Of a stretch of DNA of 64,000 nt, positions 16,611-26,000 are shown one piece after another (the first letter of the stretch is position 1; each line of letters starts with the position of its first letter). A program made the position numbers and the translations under genes. The stretch lies in NCBI RefSeq assembly GCF_003751085.1, contig NZ_RJJY01000001.1, positions 124,001-188,000 on the forward strand. Reading direction: 5' to 3'. Source of the DNA: Micromonospora sp. Llam0 (GTDB lineage: Bacteria; Actinomycetota; Actinomycetes; Mycobacteriales; Micromonosporaceae). Under the pieces are notes generated by a model. It was not told the origin of the DNA, did no database searches, and was given only the letters and a program-made list of their open reading frames with translations.

Positions 16611-17945
16611 ATGGCGGGACGGCGCTACCCCCCGAACCGGCGGCTCGCGTGGGAAAGGCTCCAACGCGGCTGGTCCTACGAGGAGATCACCGAACACATC
16701 CGCGCCGAGATGAGCCGCGCGGGCGAGACCGACACCGGGCTCAACGCCAACACCGTCCGACGCTGGGAGATCGGCGAGCGGTGGCCCGACCCGCGCTACC
16801 GCAAGCACCTGGTCGCGATCCTCGGCAAGCCGGCAAGCGACCTCGGTCTGCTCACCCCCGACGAGCTTGCCGTGCGACCGGACGCGGAGACACTGCACGA
16901 GTTCAGGAGGTTGTGGGAGATGCTCACCGGAGACGACAACAGCAACGGATGGGACCGCGCATCGGTACTACGCGCTCTCGTCGGCGCCAGCATGCTGCCC
17001 TTGGTCGCACCCCTGCTGTCCCTCGATCCAGACGCCGCACGCGCCGACGGCAGGACCGTCGACCCCGACTCGTACCAGCAGATCGTGCGCTGCCAGCGTG
17101 AGCTGTACTGGACCAGCCCGGCCCGGCCGCTCTACGAGGCCGCCTACGCCCACACCCAGCTCGGCGTCGGACTCCTGCGCGCCGCCGCCACCGGTACCAG
17201 CCGGGCCAGTCTCGCCAGCGCGCTCGCGAAATCCGCGCTGCTCACCGCCCGGCTCGCCTTCTTCGACCTCAGCCAACCCGCCATCGCCGAACGCTGCTAC
17301 GACGTCGCCCTCGCCGCCACCCGCGAGGCCGGCGACCACGCCCTGGCCGCCGCCGTCCTCGGCCACATGGCGTTCATCCCCGCCTTCGGCCACCAACCGG
17401 CCAACGCCCGCCCGCTGATCGACGCTGCCCTGCAACACACCTGGCACGGCGTCAGCCCCATGGTCCGCTCCTGGCTGCACTGCGTCGCCTCGGAGGTCGA
17501 GGCCCGTGCCGGAGCGGCGGCGGCCAGCCGCCGCCACATCGACCTCGCCGCGGGCGCGGTCGACGGCAACTCCACCCCACCCGAGTGGCTCGACTTCTAC
17601 GACAACGGCCGCCTGCATTCGTTCGCCGGGTACGCCGCCCTCGCCAGCGGCGACCACAGCGAAGCTGCCGGACAGCTCAACCAGGCACTCGCCACGCTCA
17701 CCGGCACCAGCGCCAAGCAGCGCAGCGTTGTCCTCGCCGACATGGCCACCGCGCAGGGCGGTGACGGCGACCGCGCCGCCGACTACCTCAACCAGGCCAT
17801 CGACGCCCTACACACCGACTGGTACGGCACCGGCCTCGACCGGGTCCGAGCCGTCCGTCCGACGCTCGGCGACAGCCGACACGGCGCACTGCTCGACGAA
17901 CGCGTCGCCGCTCTCACCGCCGGCCGGGCCGCGCTCTCGGGATAG
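16611..17945 (+). CDS. XRE-family regulator with C-terminal TPR-like region
   Basis: A 444-residue protein. An N-terminal helix-turn-helix region (about residues 10-70) contains LAWERLQRGWSYEEITEHIR and LNANTVRRWEIGERWPDPRY. The rest is helical and alanine-rich with tetratricopeptide-like repeats such as RLAFFDLSQPAIAERCYDVA and AADYLNQAIDALHTDWYGTG. This XRE-TPR layout is common in actinomycetes and usually controls nearby genes or development. GGAGG eight bases before ATG 16611 supports that start over the ATG at 16581. It converges on the HAD gene with no spacer: its TAG at 17943-17945 is directly followed by the HAD stop. The ligand is unknown. Confidence 0.85.
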   Translation: MAGRRYPPNRRLAWERLQRGWSYEEITEHIRAEMSRAGETDTGLNANTVRRWEIGERWPDPRYRKHLVAILGKPASDLGLLTPDELAVRPDAETLHEFRRLWEMLTGDDNSNGWDRASVLRALVGASMLPLVAPLLSLDPDAARADGRTVDPDSYQQIVRCQRELYWTSPARPLYEAAYAHTQLGVGLLRAAATGTSRASLASALAKSALLTARLAFFDLSQPAIAERCYDVALAATREAGDHALAAAVLGHMAFIPAFGHQPANARPLIDAALQHTWHGVSPMVRSWLHCVASEVEARAGAAAASRRHIDLAAGAVDGNSTPPEWLDFYDNGRLHSFAGYAALASGDHSEAAGQLNQALATLTGTSAKQRSVVLADMATAQGGDGDRAADYLNQAIDALHTDWYGTGLDRVRAVRPTLGDSRHGALLDERVAALTAGRAALSG

Positions 17946-18602
17946 TCAGCGAGCTGACTCGTTGTGCTTGCGGACGAGGTCGGGCAGCTCTGCCAGCGAG
18001 TCGAGCTGGAACAGGCAACGGTCGATGACCGTCTGGTCGTCGAGGATGTGCCCCCACGGGCCGCGACGGATCAGGGCAGTCGCGATCCCCGCCTGCTGCG
18101 CGGGCCGGATGTCGTTGTCCAACCGATCCCCGACATAGAGCACCTGGCCGGCCTGGCAACCTGCCTCGGCGACCACCCGGTCGAAGAACGCGGTAGACGG
18201 TTTCTCCACGCCCCAGCCGTCCGAGGTGCCGATGACGTCCACCGGTAGGTCGAGGACCCGCAGGATCGTCTCCGCCCGTGCCGTCTGGTTACCGGCCAGG
18301 CCGACATGCAGCCCTGACTCGCGCAGCGCCGCCAGACACGGCCGGGCATCCGGATACAGGTCCTCCTCGGTGAAGGACTCCGGCTGCCCCGCCGCCGTCC
18401 GGCGTTGCCGCTCCTCGGCCAGGTCGAACCCCGGCCGGAACACCTGGAACGTCTCCCGGTAGTCGAGGCCGCGCGCGATCACCGCCCCGAAGGCGGCGGA
18501 GAAGGTGTGGCGCGGTACGCCGAGCCAGTCCGCCCAGGTCCCGTACTCCCGGGACTCGTCGACGATGGTCTCGCCCACATCGAAGAACACGCTCGCGATC
18601 AC
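17946..18602 (-). CDS. HAD-family hydrolase
   Basis: A 218-residue HAD subclass I protein. ASVFFDVGETIVDE is motif I (nucleophile Asp, with Val-Gly in place of the usual x-D). LHVGLAGNQTAR is motif II, GVEKPSTAFF motif III and VLYVGDRLDNDIRPA motif IV. A cap domain lies between motifs I and II. As in the HAD of the ruined operon, the second acidic residue of DxD is not present. The GTG start at 18602 is chosen because the protein begins two codons before the beta strand of motif I. The gene lies 47 bases after the ValRS stop on the same strand and may be co-transcribed. Confidence 0.8.
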   Translation of the reverse strand: MIASVFFDVGETIVDESREYGTWADWLGVPRHTFSAAFGAVIARGLDYRETFQVFRPGFDLAEERQRRTAAGQPESFTEEDLYPDARPCLAALRESGLHVGLAGNQTARAETILRVLDLPVDVIGTSDGWGVEKPSTAFFDRVVAEAGCQAGQVLYVGDRLDNDIRPAQQAGIATALIRRGPWGHILDDQTVIDRCLFQLDSLAELPDLVRKHNESAR

Positions 18603-18649
18603 CCGGCGATTGTGCCTGGCGCGCCCGGTGGTCGTCGAAAGCCCTTCAG

Positions 18650-21205
18650 CTACACCGTCACCTGGGTGCTCAGGCCTGGCTCGTCGGCTTCCTCCGTGTC
18701 GAGCGACGCGACCCGGCCGGCGGCACGCAGATCCTCGACGACGCCGCCGAGCGCGGCCAGCATCGCCGGCTCGGCCCGGACCAGGACCTTGGACACGTCC
18801 GCCCGCATGGACAGCTTGGCCTCCGACTTGGCCTTGCGGATCGCGGCGATGACCTGGCTGGCGACGGTCAGCGCGGTCGAGTCGGCACCATCGGCCGCAG
18901 CGCGCAGCTCCGCACCCGTCGGCCAGGCAGCCTGGTGCACCGTTCCGGTGCGCCACCAGGACCACACTTCCTCGGCGACGAAGGGCAGGAACGGCGCGAA
19001 CAGTCGCAGCAGCGTGGCCAGGGCGGTGGTCAGCGCGGTGCGGGCGGACTCGGCCGGGGCGGAGCCGCGTTCGCCGTACCCCCGGCTCTTTGCCAGCTCC
19101 AGGTAGTCGTCGCAGAACCGCCAGAAGAACTGCTCGATGCGCTCCAGGGCGCGCGCGTAGTCGTAGCCGTCCAGCGCGGCGGTGGCGTCGTCGACCACGG
19201 TGGCCAGCTCCGCCAGCATCGCCCGGTCCAACGCTTCGATGACGGTGGCCGATTCGACCGGAGCACCCAGGCCGAGCACGAACCGGCTGGCGTTGAGGAT
19301 CTTCATCGCCAGCCGGCGACCGACCTTCATCTGCCCGGTGTCGAACGCGGTGTCGGTGCCCGGCCGGCCGTTGACCGCCCAGTAGCGAGCCGCGTCGGAT
19401 CCGTACTCCTCCAGCAGCGCCAACGGAGTGACGACGTTGCCCTTGGATTTCGACATCTTCTTGCGGTCCGGGTCCAGGACCCAGCCGGAGATCGCCGCGT
19501 GCGACCACGGCAGGCCGTCATGCTCCAGATGCGACCGTACGACGCTGGAGAACAACCAGGTCCGGATGATCTCGTGCGCCTGGGGCCGCAGGTCCATCGG
19601 GAACACCCGCTGGAACAGGTCGTCGTCGGTGCCCCACTTGCCGGCGATCTGCGGCGTCAACGAGGACGTCGCCCAGGTGTCCATGACGTCCGGGTCGCCG
19701 ACGAACCCGCCGGGGGTTCCCCGCTGCGCGGCCTGGTAGCCCGGCGGGGTGTCCACGCTCGGGTCGACCGGCAGCGTCGCCTCGTCGGGCAGGATCGGCT
19801 GGTCGTGGACCGGCTCGCCATGCTCGTCGAGGGGGTACCAGACCGGGATCGGCACGCCGAAGAACCGCTGCCGGCTGACCAGCCAGTCTCCGGTCAGGCC
19901 GCCGACCCAGCTGTCGTAGCGGGCCCGCATGTACTCCGGCTGCCAGGCCAGCTGCCGGCCCCGGTCCAACAGGGCGTCCCGCAGGTCGGTCTCCCGGCCC
20001 CCGTTGCGCAGGTACCACTGCCGGGTCGTGACGATCTCCAGTGGCTTGTCGCCGCGCTCGTAGAACTTCACCGGATGGGTGATCTTCTCCGGCTCGCCGA
20101 CCAGGTTCCCGGCAGCGCGCAGCAGCGCCACCACCCGTTCCCGGGCGGTGTGCATGGTGGCCCCGACCAGCTGGGCGTAGGCCGCGCGTCCCGGCGGGTC
20201 GTCCAGGCCGGGTGGCGGGTCGGCCAGGACGCGGCCGTCCCGGCCGACGACCGGCCGGGTGGCCAGCTGCAGCTCGCGCCACCACAGCACGTCGGTCAGG
20301 TCGCCGAAGGTGCAGATCATGGCGATGCCGGTGCCCTTGTCGGGCGCGGCGAGCCGGTGCGCGGTGACCGGGACCTCGACCCCGAACAGCGGGGTACGGA
20401 CGGTGGTGCCCACCAGGTCGCGGTACCGTTCGTCGTCCGGATGCGCCACCAGCGCCACGCATGCCGGCAGCAGCTCCGGTCGGGTGGTCATGATGTGCAC
20501 CGGGCTGCCGTCCGGCCGGTGGAACGCCACCCGGTGCTGCGCGCCGGGTCGGTCCCGGTCCTCCAGCTCCGCCTGCGCGACCGCGGTCCGGTACGTGACG
20601 TCCCACAGCGTCGGCGCCTCGGACAGGTACGCCTCGCCGCGCCTGACGTTGCGCAGGAACGCCCGCTGCGACACCCGCCGCGCGTCGGCGTCGACGGTCT
20701 GGTAGGTCAGCTGCCAGTCGACGGACAGCCCCAACCGCCGCCACAGCTGCTCGAACACCTGCTCGTCGGCGACCGTCAACCGCTCGCACAACTCGATGAA
20801 GTTGCGCCGGGACACCTGAATCTCCGACTTGCCGGGCTGCTCGGGCGGGGTGAAGTCCGGGTCGTACGGCAGGGACGGGTCGCAGCGCACCCCGAAGAAG
20901 CTCTGTACCCGGCGCTCGGTGGGCAGGCCGTTGTCGTCCCAGCCCATCGGGTAGAACACCGCTTTGCCCCGCATTCGCTGATACCGGGCGATGACGTCGG
21001 TGTGCGTGTACGAGAAGACGTGACCGACGTGCAGCGACCCGCTGACCGTGGGCGGTGGCGTGTCGATGGAGTACACCCCGCCCCGGTCGGCGGACCGGTC
21101 GAACCGGTATACGCCCTGCTCCTCCCAGCGACGCGCCCACTTGTCTTCCAGCCCGTTCAACGACGGTGCCGACGGCACGGCGAAGCCCGCTGAGGTGTCA
21201 GTCAT
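18650..21205 (-). CDS. valS: valyl-tRNA synthetase
   Basis: An 851-residue class I aminoacyl-tRNA synthetase that charges tRNA-Val. The HIGH-type motif is SGSLHVGHVFSYTHTD near residue 60, and KMSKSKGNVVTPLALLEEYG is the KMSKS loop. A CP1 editing domain lies between, including MTTRPELLPACVALVAHPDD. The motif FYPMGWDDNGLPTERRVQ differs from the usual bacterial PGMDHAGIATQ version and resembles the ValRS type seen in archaea, Rickettsia and some actinobacteria. The length is near normal. It is followed on the same strand by a HAD protein and preceded, 11 bases away, by the TrmH gene. The ATG at 21205 has only a weak ribosome site. Confidence 0.95.
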   Translation of the reverse strand: MTDTSAGFAVPSAPSLNGLEDKWARRWEEQGVYRFDRSADRGGVYSIDTPPPTVSGSLHVGHVFSYTHTDVIARYQRMRGKAVFYPMGWDDNGLPTERRVQSFFGVRCDPSLPYDPDFTPPEQPGKSEIQVSRRNFIELCERLTVADEQVFEQLWRRLGLSVDWQLTYQTVDADARRVSQRAFLRNVRRGEAYLSEAPTLWDVTYRTAVAQAELEDRDRPGAQHRVAFHRPDGSPVHIMTTRPELLPACVALVAHPDDERYRDLVGTTVRTPLFGVEVPVTAHRLAAPDKGTGIAMICTFGDLTDVLWWRELQLATRPVVGRDGRVLADPPPGLDDPPGRAAYAQLVGATMHTARERVVALLRAAGNLVGEPEKITHPVKFYERGDKPLEIVTTRQWYLRNGGRETDLRDALLDRGRQLAWQPEYMRARYDSWVGGLTGDWLVSRQRFFGVPIPVWYPLDEHGEPVHDQPILPDEATLPVDPSVDTPPGYQAAQRGTPGGFVGDPDVMDTWATSSLTPQIAGKWGTDDDLFQRVFPMDLRPQAHEIIRTWLFSSVVRSHLEHDGLPWSHAAISGWVLDPDRKKMSKSKGNVVTPLALLEEYGSDAARYWAVNGRPGTDTAFDTGQMKVGRRLAMKILNASRFVLGLGAPVESATVIEALDRAMLAELATVVDDATAALDGYDYARALERIEQFFWRFCDDYLELAKSRGYGERGSAPAESARTALTTALATLLRLFAPFLPFVAEEVWSWWRTGTVHQAAWPTGAELRAAADGADSTALTVASQVIAAIRKAKSEAKLSMRADVSKVLVRAEPAMLAALGGVVEDLRAAGRVASLDTEEADEPGLSTQVTV

Positions 21206-21216
21206 AGCTGCTCATG

Positions 21217-22080
21217 CTACGGGTGGCCGCCGTCCGCCCGGCAAAGGATCAACGGTGCGGTACGGGCGTCCCCAGCTCGCTGCCGGGCCGATTCGTACAG
21301 CACGACAGTCGCGGCGCTCGCCGCGTTCAGTGAGCTGGCGGAGCCGACCATGGGAATCCGGACGAGTTGGTCGCAGGCCGTCCGCCAGCCGGCGCTGATG
21401 CCGCTGGTCTCGTTGCCGATCACCGTCACCGTGGGTCGCGTGAAGTCGTGGTCGGCGGCGTTCCGATCGCCGTGCTCATCGGCTCCCACGATGCCGAGGT
21501 CGATGCCGTCGGCGCGGATGTCAGCGACCCAGGACAGAACGGTCTGGTGGGTGGGCACCCGGACCACGGGCAGGGCGAACAGCGCGCCGATGCTCGCCCG
21601 GACCGCCTTCGGGTCGTACACGTCGGCCGCGTGGCCGGTGACGATGACCCCGGAGGCGCCGAACGCGTCCGCGGAGCGAATCAGGGTCCCGATGTTGCCG
21701 GGGCTGGTGGGCCGGTCGAACACGACGACGTACATGGCTGGTCCGACCGGGATCCGGCGCAGGTCGTCCTCGGCGAGCGCGACCACGGCCAGCAACTCGG
21801 GGACAGTGTCCGCCTTGCCGCCGAGTTCGTGCATCAGCTCCCGGGAGACGGCGATCTTCTCGGCCCGGACCGTGTCCAGCGTCCGGCGTGCCCAGCCGGA
21901 CAGGCGGCAGCTGTCGTCGTGCAGCAGCTCGCGGATCTGCCAGCCGTGTTCGACGGCCATGGTGATCGGGCGTACGCCCTGCACGAGGAGCTCGCCGCGA
22001 CGCTGCCGTTTGCTCCGGTTGCCGAGCAGAGCTTCCCACTGTTGAAACCGCGCATTGCGGCTACTCACCTGCAGACCCAC
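21217..22080 (-). CDS. TrmH/SpoU-family RNA 2'-O-methyltransferase
   Basis: About 287 residues. An N-terminal substrate-binding region (RFQQWEALLGNRSKRQRRGE, LVQGVRPITMAVEHGWQIRE) is followed by the knotted SPOUT domain with its three motifs: VVVFDRPTSPGNIGTLIRSA (motif 1, Asn and Arg), VTVIGNETSGISAGW (motif 2), and IPMVGSASSLNAASAATVVL (motif 3). It uses SAM to methylate a ribose in rRNA or tRNA. No ATG fits the N-terminus; GTG 22080 is the probable start and GTG 22068 an alternative. It lies 11 bases upstream of valS on the same strand, so joint transcription of translation genes is likely. Confidence 0.9.
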   Translation of the reverse strand: MGLQVSSRNARFQQWEALLGNRSKRQRRGELLVQGVRPITMAVEHGWQIRELLHDDSCRLSGWARRTLDTVRAEKIAVSRELMHELGGKADTVPELLAVVALAEDDLRRIPVGPAMYVVVFDRPTSPGNIGTLIRSADAFGASGVIVTGHAADVYDPKAVRASIGALFALPVVRVPTHQTVLSWVADIRADGIDLGIVGADEHGDRNAADHDFTRPTVTVIGNETSGISAGWRTACDQLVRIPMVGSASSLNAASAATVVLYESARQRAGDARTAPLILCRADGGHP

Positions 22081-22177
22081 GGGCCGGAAACTACGCCCGA
22101 TGTCGGCGGTGGCTCCCGACAGAAGCGGTGCAGTACATGTCGGGTGGTCGGGACCGGTGCCGTCGCATGATGGGGGC

Positions 22178-23017
22178 ATGGACGACACGACCCTGGTGTC
22201 CCGCTTTCTCCGCGATGGTTTCGTGAAGTTGGCGGGCGCCGTCGCGCCGCGCGTGGCCGCGGACTGCGCGCGGCTGCTGTGGCGCGAGACCGGCTGCGAA
22301 CCGGACGATCCGGCGACGTGGACGCAGCCCGTGCACTGGGTGACCGGCATGGCGCAGGGCCCGTTCGCCGCCGCACCCAACTCGCCTGACCTGCATCACG
22401 CGTACGACCTGCTCGTCGGCGAAGGACGTTGGGAGCCGCGCTACTCGCTTGGCGCGTTCCCGTTGCGCTTCCCGCACGACAGTGAGCCGGACGACGCGGG
22501 CTGGCACATCGAGGGAAGCTACCTGCCCGAGGGCGAGAGCTGGTACTTCACCAATGTGCGCTCCCGGGGCCGGGCGCTGCTGATGCTGTTCCTGTTCAGC
22601 GAGGTCGGCGTGGAGGACGCCCCGACCCGGATCCGGGTCGGCTCGCACCTTGACGTGCCGAAGGTGCTGGAGAGGTACGGGGAGGACGGAGCGAGCGGTC
22701 TGGCCCTTGCACCCGATCTGGTGGCGGCGTCCGACCACCGGCCACTCGCCCTCGCCACCGGATCCCCGGGGGATGTCTACCTGTGCCATCCCTTCCTGGT
22801 GCACGCGGCGCAGCCGCACCATGGGGTGCGGCCACGTTTCATGGCCCAGCCACCGCTGATGCCGGCTGCGGCGTACGAACTGGAGCGGGCCGACGGCGCG
22901 TACTCACCGGTGGAGACCGCGATCCGCCGGGGCCTCGGCCGAGACATCTCCGGCCCGGATGGGGACGATGCCGACGTTCGGACGCCGAAGGCCGTGGACC
23001 GTTCGGGGCGTACCTGA
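22178..23017 (+). CDS. phytanoyl-CoA dioxygenase (PhyH)-like oxygenase
   Basis: A 279-residue protein of the Fe(II)/2-oxoglutarate PhyH family. FLRDGFVKLAGAV is the typical N-terminal helix, DAGWHIEGSYLPEGESWYFT carries the first iron ligands, and VYLCHPFLVHAAQPHHGVRP carries the distal His and a downstream Arg for 2-oxoglutarate. The first metal motif reads HxE, where HxD is more usual. ATG 22178 follows TGGGGGC and is preferred over upstream in-frame codons that would overlap the divergent TrmH gene. It converges on the caspase-helicase gene with a 22-bp gap. The substrate cannot be told from sequence. Confidence 0.8.
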   Translation: MDDTTLVSRFLRDGFVKLAGAVAPRVAADCARLLWRETGCEPDDPATWTQPVHWVTGMAQGPFAAAPNSPDLHHAYDLLVGEGRWEPRYSLGAFPLRFPHDSEPDDAGWHIEGSYLPEGESWYFTNVRSRGRALLMLFLFSEVGVEDAPTRIRVGSHLDVPKVLERYGEDGASGLALAPDLVAASDHRPLALATGSPGDVYLCHPFLVHAAQPHHGVRPRFMAQPPLMPAAAYELERADGAYSPVETAIRRGLGRDISGPDGDDADVRTPKAVDRSGRT

Positions 23018-23039
23018 ACGTGGCAGAGTGCGGATTCGA

Positions 23040-26000
23040 TCATCGGCCGGCTAGGTTGAGTTGACGGAGCTGCTCGGACAGCTCGGTAGCCACCTGCTCC
23101 GGTTCGGCCAGGCAACGCCACGCGGGCACCCGGCGGACGGTGCCGTGGTGGGCGGCGACATCGAGGCGGGCAAGGACCTTGCGCAGGGCGCGACCGGACG
23201 GATCGCCGGCCGGGTCGTCGACGTAGACGGCGATCTCCCGACCTGCTTGGCGGATGACGAGGTCGGCGGTCTGCCCGGCCAGGGCGACGTCCCGTCGTAC
23301 GGCGACCCCGGCCTCGCCCAGGGCACGGTGCAGCTGATCGGCGGGCCCCGGGGCGGCGTCCGGCAGCTCCGCTGTTGACGTGCGGCCAAGGGCCACGGCG
23401 GTGAGCAGGCCCCGTTGACCCGACCACCACGACCGGTCGCCGACGACGACGAGCTGGGATCGGGCCCGGGTGATGGCGACGTTCCACAGGTTCGTCTGGT
23501 GGGCGAGCCAGTCCCGGGTGCGGTCACCGATGCCGTGGGCACCGACCGGCGAGACGACCATGATGTCGCGTTCGCTGCCCTGGAACCGGTGGATGGTCGC
23601 GCAGAGCAGATTCTCGGTCAGGCCGGCGGCCTGCAGCGCGGATTTCAGGCCGCGCTGCTGCGCGGCGAGTGGTGTGACCACTCCGATGGATGCCTCCGGG
23701 TAGGCCGCGCGGAGTTCGGCCACTTCGGTCACCACCGCCGCGATCTCGACGTCGTTGCGCCCGGACCCGGTCGGTCCGTAGCTGAACGTGCCCGGCACGT
23801 CGCGCCACCGTACGGCCGGTTCGGCGGGAGCGGTCAGCCGGGCCGGATCGGTCAACACGGTGAGCCGGCCCTGGTACACCTCCCGGTTGGGGGCGTCGAC
23901 GATGTCCGGGTGGCAACGGTAGTGCTCGTCGAGCAGATAGGCCGTGCCGGCTGCGGCGGCGAACGCGTCGTACGCCGAATGGCGTGCGTAGCGCAGCCGG
24001 CGGGTGTCCAACCATCCGGCGCCGAGCCCGGCCTTGGCCTGCTCGGTGCGATCGTCGGTGTCGGAAAGCTCGACGACGGGCGGCAACTGCCGGGGATCCC
24101 CGATGATCAGTGCCCGTTTGGCGCGGTACAGCATGGGCAGGATCGCCGGTACGGTGCACTGCGCGGCCTCGTCGATCACGACGAGGTCGTACATCGCCGG
24201 TTCCCGCCGCAACCGTCGCACGGACAACGCCGTGACGGCCCAGCCCGGCAGCACCCGGAGCAGCTCCGGGAAGTAGGCCCAGCTGTCGGACTGGGCTCTG
24301 GCCATCTCGTCGGCCCGGTTCTGCAGCAGCCGGGCCCCCGACGTCACCCGACGGGCGATCTGGGCGCGCAGCAGTTCGATGCTGCGCCGGGGCCGCTCGA
24401 CGCCGATGAGTTCGGTCAACCGCTGCCACGACGTGTCGGCATCGGGCAGCGCGTCGGCCTGTCGCCGGCAATCCCGCCACCGCAGCTCGATGACGGTACG
24501 TTCACCGAGGGCCCGGATGGTACCCGGGTCGCCGGCGCCGTGCCGACGTAGCCGCCAGCGGTACCACCAGCCGAGCCACCGGCTGGTCAGGGCACGGTCG
24601 GTGAGCCGGTACAGCTGCGCGAGCGCGTCGTCGTCGTCCGGCAGCCCGACCGCTGCGGCGTCGCGGTCGGCCCGGTGTTCGTGGCCGGTCCGGTGTTCGT
24701 GGCGCGGCCCCGGCCGGCGCTCGGCTGCGAGGTCGGCCAGGTCACGTTCGAGCAGCCGCTGATCGTCCAGGCTCTGCCGGAGGCTGCTGATCTCGTCGGA
24801 GATCAGGCGGAGTTCGTACAGGGGTGTCCGATCGTCGGGCGCCAGGTGGCTCTCGGCCGGCGGGTACGCGGCGATCAGGTCGGCGATGTGCTTGGGCTCC
24901 TGCAGCCGGTGCTCCTTGTTTCCAGTGCGTAGCACCAGCCCTGGGCCGACCAGTTCGCCGACCCGGCCGATCACCGCGTCCACCGCCTGGTTGCTGGTGG
25001 AGCCGATCAGCACACTCTGGCCGGCGGCGGTGGCGGTGGCCAGCAGCGCGGTGACCAGTTGGCTCTTCCCGGTTCCCGGAGGACCCTGCGCGACGGTCAA
25101 CGGCTGCGACATCGCGGCCCGGATGATCTCCTCCTGCGCCTCGTTGGCCGGGGCCAGCGCGACGGTCGTGATCGATACCGGAGCCTCCTCGCCCGGGCCC
25201 GCCGCGAGGGTTGCCAACGCCGTCCGGTCGATGAGCCGCGGATTCTTGATCATGCTCTGCAGATCGGCGACGAGCTGCTGCTGTGGTGAGGCCGAGGCGT
25301 CGACGGAGTAGAGCAGCGCGGCGTTCTGTACCCGGTCGAGTGGCCCGGGACGCGGTGCGCCGACCAGCGCCATCGGGTCGAGGTCGGCCACCGGAGTCAG
25401 ACCGAACGTCTTCGTCAGCAGGTCGACGGTGGCGGTGAGGGCCGCCGGGTCGCCAGGGGCGAAGACCTGTCCGACCCGTTGCAGCAGCTCATCGGACTCC
25501 ACGTCGGACAACTGCAGCAGGTCGAGCAGTGCCGGGCCGGGCCGTGGCGGGAAGGCGGCGTGCACGACGTCGTTGGTGCCGACGGTGACGTCACAGATCA
25601 GCAGCGGCGTCAGCCGTACGGGCTGCTGCCTGGTGGGTCGGACCGCGACGACCGGATAGCCGTACTGCAACTCCTTGCCGTCGGCGCGGGCCCGGGCGGC
25701 CAACGCGGACGCCCGGCCGGTCAACCGGACCGGCGAGGTCGCCGTGAACACGGCCTCGGCACCCGCCGGTGCCGGGGTGTACGTACTGACCGCCTGCGGA
25801 TCGATGAAGGACCGTAGGACGGCCGAGCGCTCCATGCAGTTGACGTAGTAGGTGATCAGACGGCGCCACTGGTCGGCGTCGAACGGGGCGTCGTCGGCGG
25901 GGGTCGCCGGGCCGGCGTCAGCTTGCGCCCGGGCGGCCGTCGAGTCCGGCGCGGCGACCAGCCGGATGGGTTCGGTCACCCCCTCGCTCGACTCGACCGG

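Noticed and set aside
19518..21140. Long minus-strand ORF within valS
   Set aside because: Arg/Pro-rich shadow in another frame of the ValRS gene; no family resemblance.
18935..21193. 752-codon plus-strand ORF opposite valS
   Set aside because: Antisense shadow caused by high GC; low-complexity composition and no ribosome site.
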